The notes beneath the pieces are model-generated. The model was not told the DNA's origin. It saw nothing but the letters and a program-made list of their open reading frames with translations, and searched no databases. A stretch of DNA of 64,000 nt, from the NCBI GenBank assembly GCA_021464245.1, contig JADCRB010000068.1, positions 251,427 through 315,426 on the forward strand, in the 5' to 3' direction. The translations under genes and the position numbers were made by a program. The stretch comes from Carallia brachiata (Eukaryota; Streptophyta; Magnoliopsida; Malpighiales; Rhizophoraceae). Positions 1 through 9,585 of this stretch are shown here, piece by piece (position 1 is the stretch's first letter; every line of letters begins with the position of its first letter).

Positions 1-1848
1 GCATCCGCCACTACTAGCACGGCCGCCACAACTGAAATTAGCAATGTGGGCAGCAGTGAGTTTGATCATGAAAGCCACGAGTGGCTCCGAAGTCAATTGA
101 AGACGCTGGAGAAGGATCTTGCCGATGTCACCAAAGGCGTTAGTAGCATCAGCGTTGTAACGGGAGATGTCAGCTGTTTGCTCACGTCGCTTAAAAACCA
201 AGCTAACATCCTGCAGTCCATTTTGTGGGATGTACTTCTGGCTCCTGGTGGCGATACTATCCTCCCTGCTGGCCAAGTTAACGCCGGCGTCCAGAGGGTT
301 GCTGATGTAGTTTTAATGTTGAAGTCCCAAATTCCTAGTACAGGAATTTTAAGAGTGCAAAGTGTCTCCGATTTAATAAACCATTTGGTTAAGATGCCGC
401 CTTCTCAAGAGTATCCAGGTTGTTCACATTTGCAAGAATTTGAGAAGAACTATGAGCGTCTCGAGGAAAGATTACGGCAGTGTTTGTTTTGCTTCTCCGC
501 TTTCCCAGAGAGTTATGTTGCCGATAAGACACTGTTGATGTACTGGTGGATTGGAGAGGGCCTGATAGATACTCAAGAAAACCCTGGGAAAATTGTCGAG
601 GAAATTACCAACGAAATTGTGAAGCGGTTCATGGAGTTTCATTTCATCGAGCCTGTTACCAAGAATGGGAAATTGATCGGGCTTCGGATGCCTCCGTTTA
701 TTCGTTATGTAGTTGCGTATCTTGCAGAGCGCGCCAATTTCTTTGATTTTGATTTCGAATGGAATCCCACGTCAAACTTCCGATTGTGCCAGAGGGCGTG
801 CTTGATAGAAACTGCAGATGGTTCTTCTCAACAACAGCTGATTGAAGGCGCTCGATTGCATCCAGAGAAACTAAGAACCCTGTTCAATTGCAATGAACGC
901 ATGGTTGATATTACAGGGGAATGGTTCCGGAAAATAAGAAATGTTAATGTTCTCTATTTGGGAGTGTGGGATGAACAAGATGAGTGGAAATTTGAGCTAA
1001 GAGGCAGCAAATCCTTGAAGTGGTTGAGACGTATGAAGCATTTGAGATTTCTTGGCCTCCAAGGATTTGAAACAAGTTGGGAGATCCTAGAGGCTATTGA
1101 GGAGGTCGAAAACTTGAGGATTTTGATTCTCAAGAAGTGGAGGGGATTTTTTAAATTATCAAACAGTGAGTCGCTGCAAAGTTTATCACACTTGGAGTTA
1201 GGCCGTGGGGAGTACCCGCCCGAGGTGACAAGACAATTCACAGAACTCCAAGTTTTGAAGGGATTTGAAATTTCTGGGCATCAATACTACGATGGTACCT
1301 TTTTGAATGATTTAGCACGATTGACGAAGTTGAGGAAATTGAGCATCACTTCCACTTTTTTCTCCCAGTTTGGTGATTTAGACATGAGAGCACTAGAAAG
1401 TCTCAAGTCTCTTCGAAAACTTACTATTAAGTGGTACCCCCCCGAGCACCAATATGGGGGCACACACTTTCCGACACTGCCAGGTTTGCAGAAACTGGCT
1501 CTCCGGTTTTATCCCTATGCCACTGGAGGTGTCTTGAAGGCGGCATTCCCGAACCTCCAGAAGCTCCACATCAGAGGGGGAAAGGTAAGTGACCTGCCAG
1601 ACTTAAGCGTAAAAATACTACGTCTCATAGATTTGCGTTATTTGTACTTGGACTGGGATAGACTAAGGCATAAGTTCCCGGGCTTGATTTATCTAGAAAC
1701 AGATAAATGCCCCCATCTACAATCTTTCCCCTGCGATGCAAATGGAGTGTGGATCAACAACGAAGAGCTGACAGAGAAGTTGTTGGAAGAATTGGGATTC
1801 AGTTGGTCATTCCTTGCCACTTATCCTTCACTTGAGCAACGTGTGTGA
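1..1848 (+). CDS. NLR-like CC/winged-helix/LRR protein (RPP13-like 4 type), copy NLR1, 5' partial
   Basis: The frame is open from base 1, so the true start lies upstream; paralogues in the window suggest about 40 further N-terminal residues. Visible parts: a Thr/Ala/Ser-rich leader, a predicted helical coiled-coil-like stretch (about 80-250), then at 478-567 a winged-helix region resembling the RNBS-D part of NB-ARC (QCLFCFSAFPE, then WWIGEGLI). At about 686-733 RMPPFIRYVVAYLAER sits where an MHD motif is expected, with MPP in place of MHD. Leucine-rich repeats fill about 940-1800. No P-loop, kinase-2 or GLPL motif is present, so the nucleotide-binding core is missing although the frame is uninterrupted. 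By family it would be an intracellular immune receptor relative; without a P-loop it probably cannot act as a canonical ATP switch and may be a partner or decoy. Family assignment is good, function is inferred. The stop is TGA at 1846-1848. Confidence 0.85.
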   Translation, partial: ASATTSTAATTEISNVGSSEFDHESHEWLRSQLKTLEKDLADVTKGVSSISVVTGDVSCLLTSLKNQANILQSILWDVLLAPGGDTILPAGQVNAGVQRVADVVLMLKSQIPSTGILRVQSVSDLINHLVKMPPSQEYPGCSHLQEFEKNYERLEERLRQCLFCFSAFPESYVADKTLLMYWWIGEGLIDTQENPGKIVEEITNEIVKRFMEFHFIEPVTKNGKLIGLRMPPFIRYVVAYLAERANFFDFDFEWNPTSNFRLCQRACLIETADGSSQQQLIEGARLHPEKLRTLFNCNERMVDITGEWFRKIRNVNVLYLGVWDEQDEWKFELRGSKSLKWLRRMKHLRFLGLQGFETSWEILEAIEEVENLRILILKKWRGFFKLSNSESLQSLSHLELGRGEYPPEVTRQFTELQVLKGFEISGHQYYDGTFLNDLARLTKLRKLSITSTFFSQFGDLDMRALESLKSLRKLTIKWYPPEHQYGGTHFPTLPGLQKLALRFYPYATGGVLKAAFPNLQKLHIRGGKVSDLPDLSVKILRLIDLRYLYLDWDRLRHKFPGLIYLETDKCPHLQSFPCDANGVWINNEELTEKLLEELGFSWSFLATYPSLEQRV

Positions 1849-2034
1849 CCCGTCCAATCATGCAAACCACATTGCATCCCATCACGTCTGCATACTTTGT
1901 TTCGTTATTTATTAGCTGCTGAGTTTTCCTTGTGGATTTTGTTTTCCCTCTCCACGTCCCACACATGTATTCATCGATTTGGTGGGGATATTTATCTTTC
2001 TCCTTGATATATTTCTGCTATTATGTAGAGACTT
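1849..2034 (+). other. 3' flank of NLR1
   Basis: Non-coding sequence that aligns by eye with the region just after NLR2 (27440-27560). It contains the shared motif with GCTGCTGA and TTTTCCTTGTG. It ends in GACTT (2030-2034), the left target-site duplication of the next element. Confidence 0.6.
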
Positions 2035-2464
2035 TGTTGGACAATGACACTATGACAGCTGTCATAGTTCAACCTTTAAAGCTTGGAACACTTAGTTCAA
2101 ATGAAATATTTTTAGTTAGAATGTAATTTATGATTTGTATAAAATGACAATTGTTATGGCCTTTTGTAAAGCTGAATTTTCTGCTAAACTTACTGTTAGT
2201 AGAAGTAAGTGGAAAGTTTGATGTGTAAATAAGTTTGAGTTCATCATTTCTCTTGTATCATATTTAGTGTGCTAAACTCCTATATAATGGAGTGTTAAAT
2301 CAATAAAATTTAAGTCATTTGGCTTTACTTTTTGTTGTGATTTTCCACTTTTTCATTTCTTTCTCTGCTGCAATTTTTGCAGCAATGCTTCCACTGTTTT
2401 TCTTTCTTACTCTGCTGTAATTTTTCAGTTTCAATCTAAAGTCATAAACTCATCTTTTCCTTCA
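2035..2464 (+). repeat. Left LTR of the degenerate copia-type element
   Basis: Begins TGTTGG and ends CA two bases before the PBS. It contains a possible polyadenylation signal (AATAAA near 2300) and a TATA-like TATATAATGG near 2281. Confidence 0.6.
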
Positions 2465-2466
2465 AA

Positions 2467-2478
2467 TGGTATCAGAGC
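2467..2478 (+). other. Primer binding site, tRNA-iMet type
   Basis: TGGTATCAGAGC is the classical plant Ty1/copia primer binding site complementary to initiator methionine tRNA. It lies two bases after the LTR end. Confidence 0.85.
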
Positions 2479-3250
2479 ATCTAATGATCTTTGGGGAACT
2501 CTCAAATTCTGTTTTTCGCGTCCAAACTCAGTTTTTCATCATCATCTTGCTACTCTTTCATTTTCTGCAGCAGTTCATTATCTTTGATGCTCTTTTGCAG
2601 CCTCATCTCTGCTGCAACTCTCAATTTCTGCATTTTGCTGCACTCATTTTGTAAAAAAAACTCCTCTGCTGCACTTCATACATTTCTGCAGCTATTTCCA
2701 GCTTCTGAACTGGTTTGAAACTCTTCCTTTAGGCCAAAATCTGGTTTTAAAATGCTCATTTTCTGCATCTCTCAATATTCTACTGCATCATCATTTCTGC
2801 AGCTCTCATTTTCTACTGCACTTAACTTTGTGCTATATTATCAACTGATTTTCTGCTCCATTTTCAAAAATTTGTTATGCATTTTGAAATTTCTGCACTC
2901 TCAAATGCTGCAATCTGCATCTCTGCAGTTCTTTATACTGCACTTTTAGACCTTCTACTGCAACTTCTGCAGTGTTGCTACTTCAACTGTTACTGCAATG
3001 TTGCTGTTTAGCAGTTCTACATTTCTGCTTTGTGGTTCTGCATTTCTACTGCACTACTAAAATTTATTGCAATCTTTTTGCTTTTACAAATTCTAGTTTC
3101 TGGACTGGTTTTCTGCAGTATCATTGCTTCAAACTGCATATTTCTGGTTTAGAACTCTTGACATCAAAAAACAGTTTCAAATCTTGGTTTACAAACCACT
3201 CAAGTTGCACATGCAACACTCATCATCAACAATGTTCTCTCATCAAGTTG

Positions 3251-3445
3251 AAGACCTCCATCATGAGTTTGGGAGAAAAAAAAATGAACTCAATCTTTGA
3301 AGACCTCCATCATGATTTCAGGAGGAGAAAAAATGAACTCAATTCTTCAATAACCTGCATCATGACTTCGGGAGGAGAAAAATAATGGAGTCACCTTTTA
3401 AAGACCCTCCATCATGACTTCAGGAGGAGAAAAATTGAAGTCAAG
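3251..3445 (+). repeat. Tandem repeat, about 52-bp period, four copies
   Basis: Four head-to-tail copies of a unit built on CCTCCATCATGACTTC followed by AGGAGGAGAAAAA. The copies are diverged from each other. They lie inside the copia-type element and have no coding meaning I can see. Confidence 0.8.
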
Positions 3446-3637
3446 TCAATTTGAATGAGAAATAATTTTCCAGCAATAGTGTCAAGGAGGTGAAAATTTC
3501 AGTAAAGAAAGAAAGTTGCAGCAGTAGAAACAATGCTGCAGAAATTGCAGAAGAGAAGGAAAGTGCAGAAGTGGGATATTGCAGCAAGAAATTGAAGCTA
3601 AAAGGCTTATCATTCAGTCTTATTTTCCTTCAGACTT

Positions 3638-4060
3638 GTCGCTGATCAGAATTTGAATTTAAAGTTCTTGAAATAAATGTTTCACCTTTTAACTTCTTAA
3701 ATGTCCTCCGAGAAACATTATGAATACCCTTGTATATGCAGAAACGGGAAAAAAATATTGTCAAGTTTTTCAATGAGATAAACATCCAAGTGATCATGGT
3801 TCAATAGATGATTTACAATACATTAAGTAGCATTTAAAATTCTGCCAACATTTTTTTATCATAGAAACATTGAAATGAAGAGTTTGGGAATGGTTACAAC
3901 TTCCAATTACCACCATTCATCCACCAACGTCCAAACGGGCTCTATGATCACATCATCAACCGCCGAATAAAGCTGCAAACCAAGACATGATACATATCTA
4001 AAGTTCCATTCCAATTATAAGGCCTTTACAAGTTGACAGCTCTGCTAGCTTTCGCTGCCC
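3638..4060 (+). other. NLR 3' flank, paralogous to 27880-28420
   Basis: Resumes the NLR1 3' flank after the copia-type insertion. It aligns by eye with 27870-28420, including AAATGTTTCAC, TTCCAATTACCACCAT and GATCACATCATC. On the minus strand both copies keep a short open stretch resembling D-D-V-I-I-x-P-x-W-x-L-V-D-x-W-W, which I do not recognise. Confidence 0.55.
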
Positions 4061-4441
4061 CTCAGCTCTGCCAGCTTTCTCTGCTAGCTCTCGGTGAAAG
4101 GTATCGTCAAGTCATTATCGAAACTGACTCACTCTTTGCACACCAGGTTATTTGCAAGGGACACCCTCTACACATCCACATGCTCACTTGATCCTAAACT
4201 GTCGAGAGCTCTTAAAAAGAAGTTGGAAAATTCAACTTGTTCATATTTATTGATAAGACAATCGAGCAGCAGATTGACTTACTTCTTAAGTCATTACTTA
4301 GAGACCTGAACTTAAAATTCTTCGATACCCCTAATGGGTTACATAGCATTTTATTTAAGGATACTGTTGGAGTTTATCTCCTTAGAGTTGTAACTTCTTA
4401 ATTTTGGGTACTGCCCTCTATATTTAAAAAAAAAAAAAAAT
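4060..4441 (+). mobile_element. 5'-truncated L1-type LINE, 3' end with poly(A)
   Basis: Broken plus-strand reading frames give an RNase H-like segment (QVIIETDS) near 4097-4130 and a LINE C-terminus-like segment (FFDTPNGLHSI) near 4320-4360. A pure A15 tract follows at 4427-4441. This is the usual organisation of a 5'-truncated plant L1 insertion. The 5' boundary is approximate and no TSD was identified. Confidence 0.5.
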
Positions 4442-5312
4442 CATAACTGCAGATAATTTAAGTCCACATATTTCTGTTCAAGGTAGGCGGCTATGGACTT
4501 ATCAAAGAAAAATTATTGCATGATTTTTCAAAAGTCCAAAAGTCCACAGCATAGCAACTATGTGTTCCTGAATCTGACAATTCTATGTGCATTATTGTTC
4601 TTTTTTCTGCCCCAAATTTGTCAATTTGTCATTCACAAAAGTGACAGCATCCAAATATTAAAAAGAAAATCCGCTTTTATACAAGCATTTATTCAATAGG
4701 GGGAGCTAAGTTGCTCATTCGACTTACAGCTTACTAAAAATTCTTTCTTTGTAATTGAAAAGGAAAAAAGGACTTTGAAAAAGATTTTATTGTTTGTCTA
4801 AATCGAAATGTATATTAAAAGAAAGGAGAAAAAAAAGAAAAAGAGAGAAAACTTTCGATTCTTGAAACACTTTGTTTTTTTTGTTTGCTTAAATGTCAAA
4901 TTTAAAGAAAGACATTGTAGTTTGTTATTTCTTATTTAAAGATAGAGAAAAATTTTCAAGACAAAAGAAACGAAGAGGATAGCAGGAAACCGAAGAAAAT
5001 GAGAACCAGATGAGAAAGGAAATCAACATTCAAAACTAGCATTTCTTATAAAAAAAGGATTAATATAAAAAAAATCACTAATTTTACGTAAAGTAATAAA
5101 TTTAATACTAATTCTAAAAAGTAATGAATCTAACATAATTAAATTTTTTTGTAATAAATCTAACATTGTCAATTTCTCCTAATAGAAATCATTAGCATGT
5201 ATACACGGCATGCTTATGTATGAAAAATTGACCACATAATTAGTCATGCTTCATTTAATTTATAATTCATAAAAATAAAAAGAAAGCTAAATAAAACACC
5301 AAAAAAAATATT
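4442..5312. other. AT-rich intergenic DNA, nothing recognised
   Basis: No credible coding region. It contains only A/T-rich low-complexity sequence and short purine-rich stretches. Confidence 0.6.
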
Positions 5313-5990
5313 TAAAGACATTTTTCATCTCTCTCCTCTCTTCTTCTCTCTCCTCTTCTACCAACGCAATGTAAAAAAACAATTGTTAATCTTTCTCCCG
5401 CCGCCCACTTTTTTTCTTTTCTTACAAATAAAAATATTAAAATAAAATAAAATTGATGTGGAGTCGATCTTCATATAAATCATTCGATTAGTATTTCTTT
5501 GTGATTTTGTCAAGGACTGTATAAGCTTGATCTTGACAAAAATAAATTCACAATTTTAACTTAAACTGAATAAAGACATTTTTCATCTCTCTCCTCTCTC
5601 CTTCTCTCGCCTCTTCTACCAACCCAATGTAAAAAAAACAATTGTTAATCTTTCTCCTGCCACCCACTTTTTTTCTTTTCTTCAAAAAAAAAATCAATAT
5701 TAAAAATTTTGTAATTAAAATTTGTTTATTTAATCTATAATTATATTTGATTCTTGACATAAAAATTTTTGTACTACATAATTGTAGGGACTGTAAATTT
5801 TGAACTTACAACAGTTAGACTCGAAAATGTAAATGTAAATTACAAATAAAAATTTTAAAATAAAATAAAATTGATGTGAGGTCGATCTTCATATGAATCA
5901 TTTGATTAGTATTCTTTTGTGATTTTGTCAAGAACTGTATGAGCTTGATCTTTACAGAAATGAATTCCATAATTTTATCTTAAATTGAAT
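5313..5990 (+). repeat. Interleaved duplication A-B-A'-C-B'
   Basis: Block A (about 5313-5420, starting CATTTTTCATCTCTCTCC) recurs at about 5573-5680. Block B (about 5424-5572, with GTCGATCTTCATAT and TTTTGTCAAG) recurs at about 5838-5990. The second set has an extra 150-bp block C between A' and B'. This is a tandem duplication followed by a C insertion or loss. Confidence 0.7.
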
Positions 5991-6586
5991 AGACTTTGCT
6001 AAGGACTGAGACTGGACTTTGGGCATATGCCTGTACTACAGTGAAAACCATAGAGGTTTAATCTGGCTCGAACTGATTTAATTTCACCGAAAGTCGTAAA
6101 GACTTGTTCTCGAATGGGCTAACTGGACTTTGCTGAGGGACGCAAGAGATTTAATTTTAGATAAATGTTTAATATTTTAGATTATTACTCTCGTAAATTC
6201 TAATCTAAGGTAACTGGAGAGTATAAACTTAGAATATACTTAAAAATAAGTATTAAATATTTTAGGTTATATATCTGAAATATCTCTTTTAATAGAGTTT
6301 GAAGAGTATACGCTAATATACAAAATGAAGCGAATGGAGAGAATATTTTAAATGTTTTTGTCAGTGTTTGTTTTTGCGAAAATTTTCTGATGCCTTGAGA
6401 ATAGGAGAGAATGGCCTTTTATAGGTCATCCTCCCCTTACTGTGCCACCAACCCTTGACCAACCTTGATTTTGAAGGTTGGCAGTCGCCGACCCTTGACC
6501 AATCAAATATATATATATATTTTTGTGTGCTGCAAGGGTATAACCGGAGTAGTCTATCATAAACACTGTTTAAATTATTAATAAAT
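5991..6586 (+). other. Leader-like non-coding DNA upstream of a short ORF
   Basis: No ORF or clear repeat. It contains several short imperfect repeats around GACTTTGCTGAGG and TTTAATATTTTAG. It precedes the candidate pararetroviral or retroelement ORF that starts at 6587. Confidence 0.35.
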
Positions 6587-6817
6587 ATGGATTCTAATTT
6601 ATATAGATCTACTTCTTTTTCTAACTCTTCTACTTCTGATTCCTCAGAAATCAGGAATGTTATAAACCGTGAAGAATTAACATATGAAAATTTTAAACAA
6701 ATAGATAATTGGGAAATACCTCATGTTAAACCAAATCAAGTATACCATCTGTCTAAATTCATCTTTTCTAAACTCTCTAAATCAGATCTTCATATTAAAA
6801 CTGAGCATAGGGACATC
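6587..6817 (+). pseudogene. Truncated ORF start, possible endogenous pararetrovirus or retroelement protein
   Basis: An ATG is followed by about 77 codons of normal-looking protein: a Ser/Thr-rich N-terminus, then a charged part with NWEIPHVKP and a KTEH segment. The frame then runs abruptly into the pyrimidine-rich transposon sequence, so the gene is cut at about 6818. Composition and position after a long leader remind me of the start of a caulimovirid movement-protein-type polyprotein, but no diagnostic catalytic motif survives. It could equally be an unrelated retroelement or host exon. Low confidence. Confidence 0.3.
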
Positions 6818-8285
6818 CCTCTCTCTTTTCTCTTTCTACTCATTCTTTCTCTATCTCTATCTCCTTTTTCTCTTTCTACTATTCTCTCTACTAATTCTTC
6901 CCCTTCCCACTCTCTCTCTCTCCTTTTTCTCCCTCAACCATTTTCTGTACTCATTTTCTCTATACCCGATCTCTTTTTCATTTTTCTCTCTCTACCATTC
7001 TCTCTTCTTTTTCTTGCTCTATCATTCTCTCTACTCGTTCTCTCTCTGCACTCTCTCTTTTTTCTCTCTATCATTCTCTGTCTACCCAAATTCTCTTTGC
7101 TTTTTATCTACCCACATTCTCTCTCCTTTTTCTCGCTCTACTATTATCTCTCTACTCTCTCTTTCTCCTTTTTCTCTCTCTATCATTCTCTTTACTCGTT
7201 CTTTATTTACCCTCTCTCTCTGTCATTTTCTCTACTCATTCGCTCTCTGCCCTCTCTCTCTCATTTTTCTCTCTCTACTGTTCTGTTTAGTGTTGTCAAA
7301 CCCGGACCGGACCTGCCTGTTCAACCGGTCGGATCGGTGACCGGTCAGAAGTCCGGTCTGAGTTGTAGCTTAAATTCAAGTTAGATCAGACCGGTCAAAA
7401 TCCGGTCAACGGACCGGTTCAACCGGCCCTAGGTTGACCGAGTTGGTCACCTTTAATAGCTAGAAAAAATTTCACACAACTTTATAGAATTTGGGTTTTA
7501 AACCCCTGACCTCCAACATGAAAGGTAAGTTTCATACCACTAGACCAACTTATAACTTGTTGTGATCTTTTTTTTTTTTTTTACTTATTATTTTCTCAAA
7601 TGTCTCATAGAATACATACACCGTCATATGTATCTAATAAATTAATACTTACTATTTTCTTTTTTTGTTAAGACAATTATTAATTTTTTAAATTGTTAAT
7701 TATACCTTATAATAAATTCTAAATCATATATTTTAAATTTACAAATGTAAGTAGTCTAATACATGCATATGTATTATAATATTATATTTTACATATAAAT
7801 TTGATGTATAATATATATAAATATTTATATATATATTTAATATTAAATACCAGCTTTACCGGCTCAATTTTCGGTTAAACCGGTTGAACAGGTTAGACCT
7901 TAAACCACTAAACTTTCCAGTTCAATGTCCGGCCCGGTTCTTACAATATTGATTCTGTTTACTCATTCTTTCTCTCTACTCTTTCTCTTTCTGTCATTCT
8001 CTCTACTCATTCTCTTTCTTCTCTCTCTTTTTTCTCTCTTTACTATTCTCTCTACTCATTATCTCTCTACCCTCTTTCTCTCTCTCTCCCTCTCTCCCAT
8101 TTTTCTCTCTATATTTGTACTCTTTTTACCATTTCTCTCACTATCCTTTTCCTATCTATTTTTTATTCTTATAGGAAAAAATAAAAATTGACAGCAATAA
8201 ATACAAAAATTCAATAAACAGCAAAAACAAAATACAGAAAATGAAAAACAGAAACAAAAAACTGACGGCATCTCCAAACGGGCCC
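6818..8285 (+). mobile_element. Tourist-like (TTA target) element T1 with pyrimidine tract, left-truncated
   Basis: The right end CTCCAAACGGGCCC is followed by TTA (8286-8288), as in the complete copies at 38968-40853 and 42700-43853. The body is a long CT-rich tract. Reading frames through it (Leu/Ser/Phe-rich) are artefacts of the repeat. Confidence 0.7.
7290..7952 (+). mobile_element. U1: Mutator-type MITE with CCGG-rich ends
   Basis: Imperfect terminal inverted repeats (TIRs): GTGTTGTCAAACCCGGACCGG at the left against CCGGTTCTTACAATATTG at the right. The flanking 9-bp duplication is TTCTGTTTA (7281-7289 and 7953-7961). The empty site is preserved at 43529-43537. A 9-bp TSD suggests the Mutator superfamily. 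There is no coding capacity. Confidence 0.75.
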
Positions 8286-9191
8286 TTAGAAAGCTGATTT
8301 TGTATGTTTGCTATAATAAAACGTATGGGCAACCCATTTTTTTTATCCTTCTCACAGTCGATCAATATATTTTGTGTATTGATTTGTAGTGATTTTTTTA
8401 TGTTTTTACATTTTTAAATTTAAAGTAATATAAAAATATTTTATAAGTATGAAAATTTTATTGTAATTAAAATTAAGATTCTATAAATCAATTAATATAA
8501 ATTTAATTGTCATTAAATAAGAATTCTATTAATTTATATAGTCTTATTTTGGCTATAATTAAATTTTTATAGCTATACATTTGCTACTAAAATGAAATAA
8601 TGAAAAAAGTTATTCTGAAATCCTTTTTTAAGAAAAAAATATTTTAAAAAATTTTAGATTTATCTATCTTTTCTAAAAAATGAAAAAAGAATTGCGTATT
8701 ATGGCAAATTAAGGCAAATTCAGCAAAAAAAAAAAAAATTAGGACATGGAAGCCCTTGTATACGGCGACAAAGCTAGCTTACAAATGGGAAATAGATGTG
8801 TAACAATTTGTTTCACTTACTTGAACCGTGAAGATATCTTCAATTTGATGTATTATAGGCAAGTCAACTACCCATTTGGTAAAAATATAATTCCCAAAAA
8901 TAAATAAAATGATAGATAAAAATAATTTTTTAGCACATAACTAACAAAATGTATAATTTAACTATTCATTTATTTGGTTCAAGGGTATGATAGTCATTTT
9001 AAACTAAAAAATTTTATTTCTCTCCACTTTCTCCTCATATCCAAACAAATCATTATTTTCTCTCTACTTTCTTTCCTCTCATTTCTCTTGTCACTCCAAA
9101 TAACACAAAAAAAAAAAAAATTAAATTCTCTTCTTTCACTTTCTTTCTCTCTACTTTCTCTTTCCAACCCTTCTGCACTCTAAACACAGTG

Positions 9192-9585
9192 TAAGTATTC
9201 CTGATAGTACCACCCTACCACGCAACATTTTCTGGGGTTCTAATATCTCCCATTCTAACCACATTATGTGCGCAATTCCCATCTCCCTGTAAGCTCAACC
9301 CTTTTCACAACTTTGTTCACAATGAAGGGCGATGATATGTGCACCATTTTACGTATCATTTCCATGGCCCAACACATTACAAGGCCACCACATAATGTGT
9401 CTTTGCTCAGCACATCCACCACTACTAGCACGGCCTCCACAAGTGAAATTAGCAATGTGGGCAGCAGTGAGTTTGATCATGAAAGCCATGAGTGGCTCCG
9501 AAATCAATTGAAGATGCTGGAGAAGGATCTTGCCGATGTCACCAAAGGCGTTAGTAGCGTCAGCGATGTAAAGGAAGATGTCAGC
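9192..9585 (+). pseudogene. NLR 5' fragment F1
   Basis: From AGTATTCCTGATAG to GATGTCAGC this copies the NLR 5' leader and the first roughly 90 codons; the main ATG is at about 9321 and the N-terminus reads MKGDDMCTILRIISMAQ. Homology stops at the same codon as in the other fragments and is followed by TTTAATTAATCTGAAAT. There is no Mutator-type MITE here. Its leader is cut on the left by element P1. Confidence 0.85.

Larger units (their letters stand above)
2035..3632 (+). mobile_element. Degenerate Ty1/copia-type LTR element (TRIM/LARD-like), 3' LTR mostly lost
   Basis: The element starts TGTTGG and ends TTCA, and is flanked by the 5-bp direct repeat GACTT (2030-2034 and 3633-3637). Removing it makes the flank match the NLR2 3' flank. 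A 430-bp left LTR is followed by a tRNA-iMet-type primer binding site. The interior has no gag or pol: it is a CTGCA-rich, low-complexity stretch (about 2540-3130), a tandem repeat, then a purine-rich region. Only the last dozen bases of a right LTR are recognisable. It is non-autonomous. Copia affiliation rests on the PBS and TSD alone. Confidence 0.65.
6818..9191 (+). mobile_element. PIF/Harbinger-like composite element P1, left end lost
   Basis: The right terminus (CTCTAAACACAGTG, followed by TAA) matches the right terminus of the complete copy at 38690-42277. The interior corresponds segment by segment to that copy: Tourist-like element, nested U element, AT-rich tail, then a CT-rich right arm (8970-9190). 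The left arm is replaced by the ORF fragment ending at 6817. No transposase is visible. Confidence 0.6.

Noticed and set aside
6820..8190. Long Leu/Ser/Phe-rich reading frames, also at 39440-39943, 40498-40752 and 42818-43895, looking like multi-pass membrane proteins
   Set aside because: They are translations of CT-rich simple repeats within Tourist-like elements. All frames are open because the tract lacks A and G, and none has a conserved start or domain.
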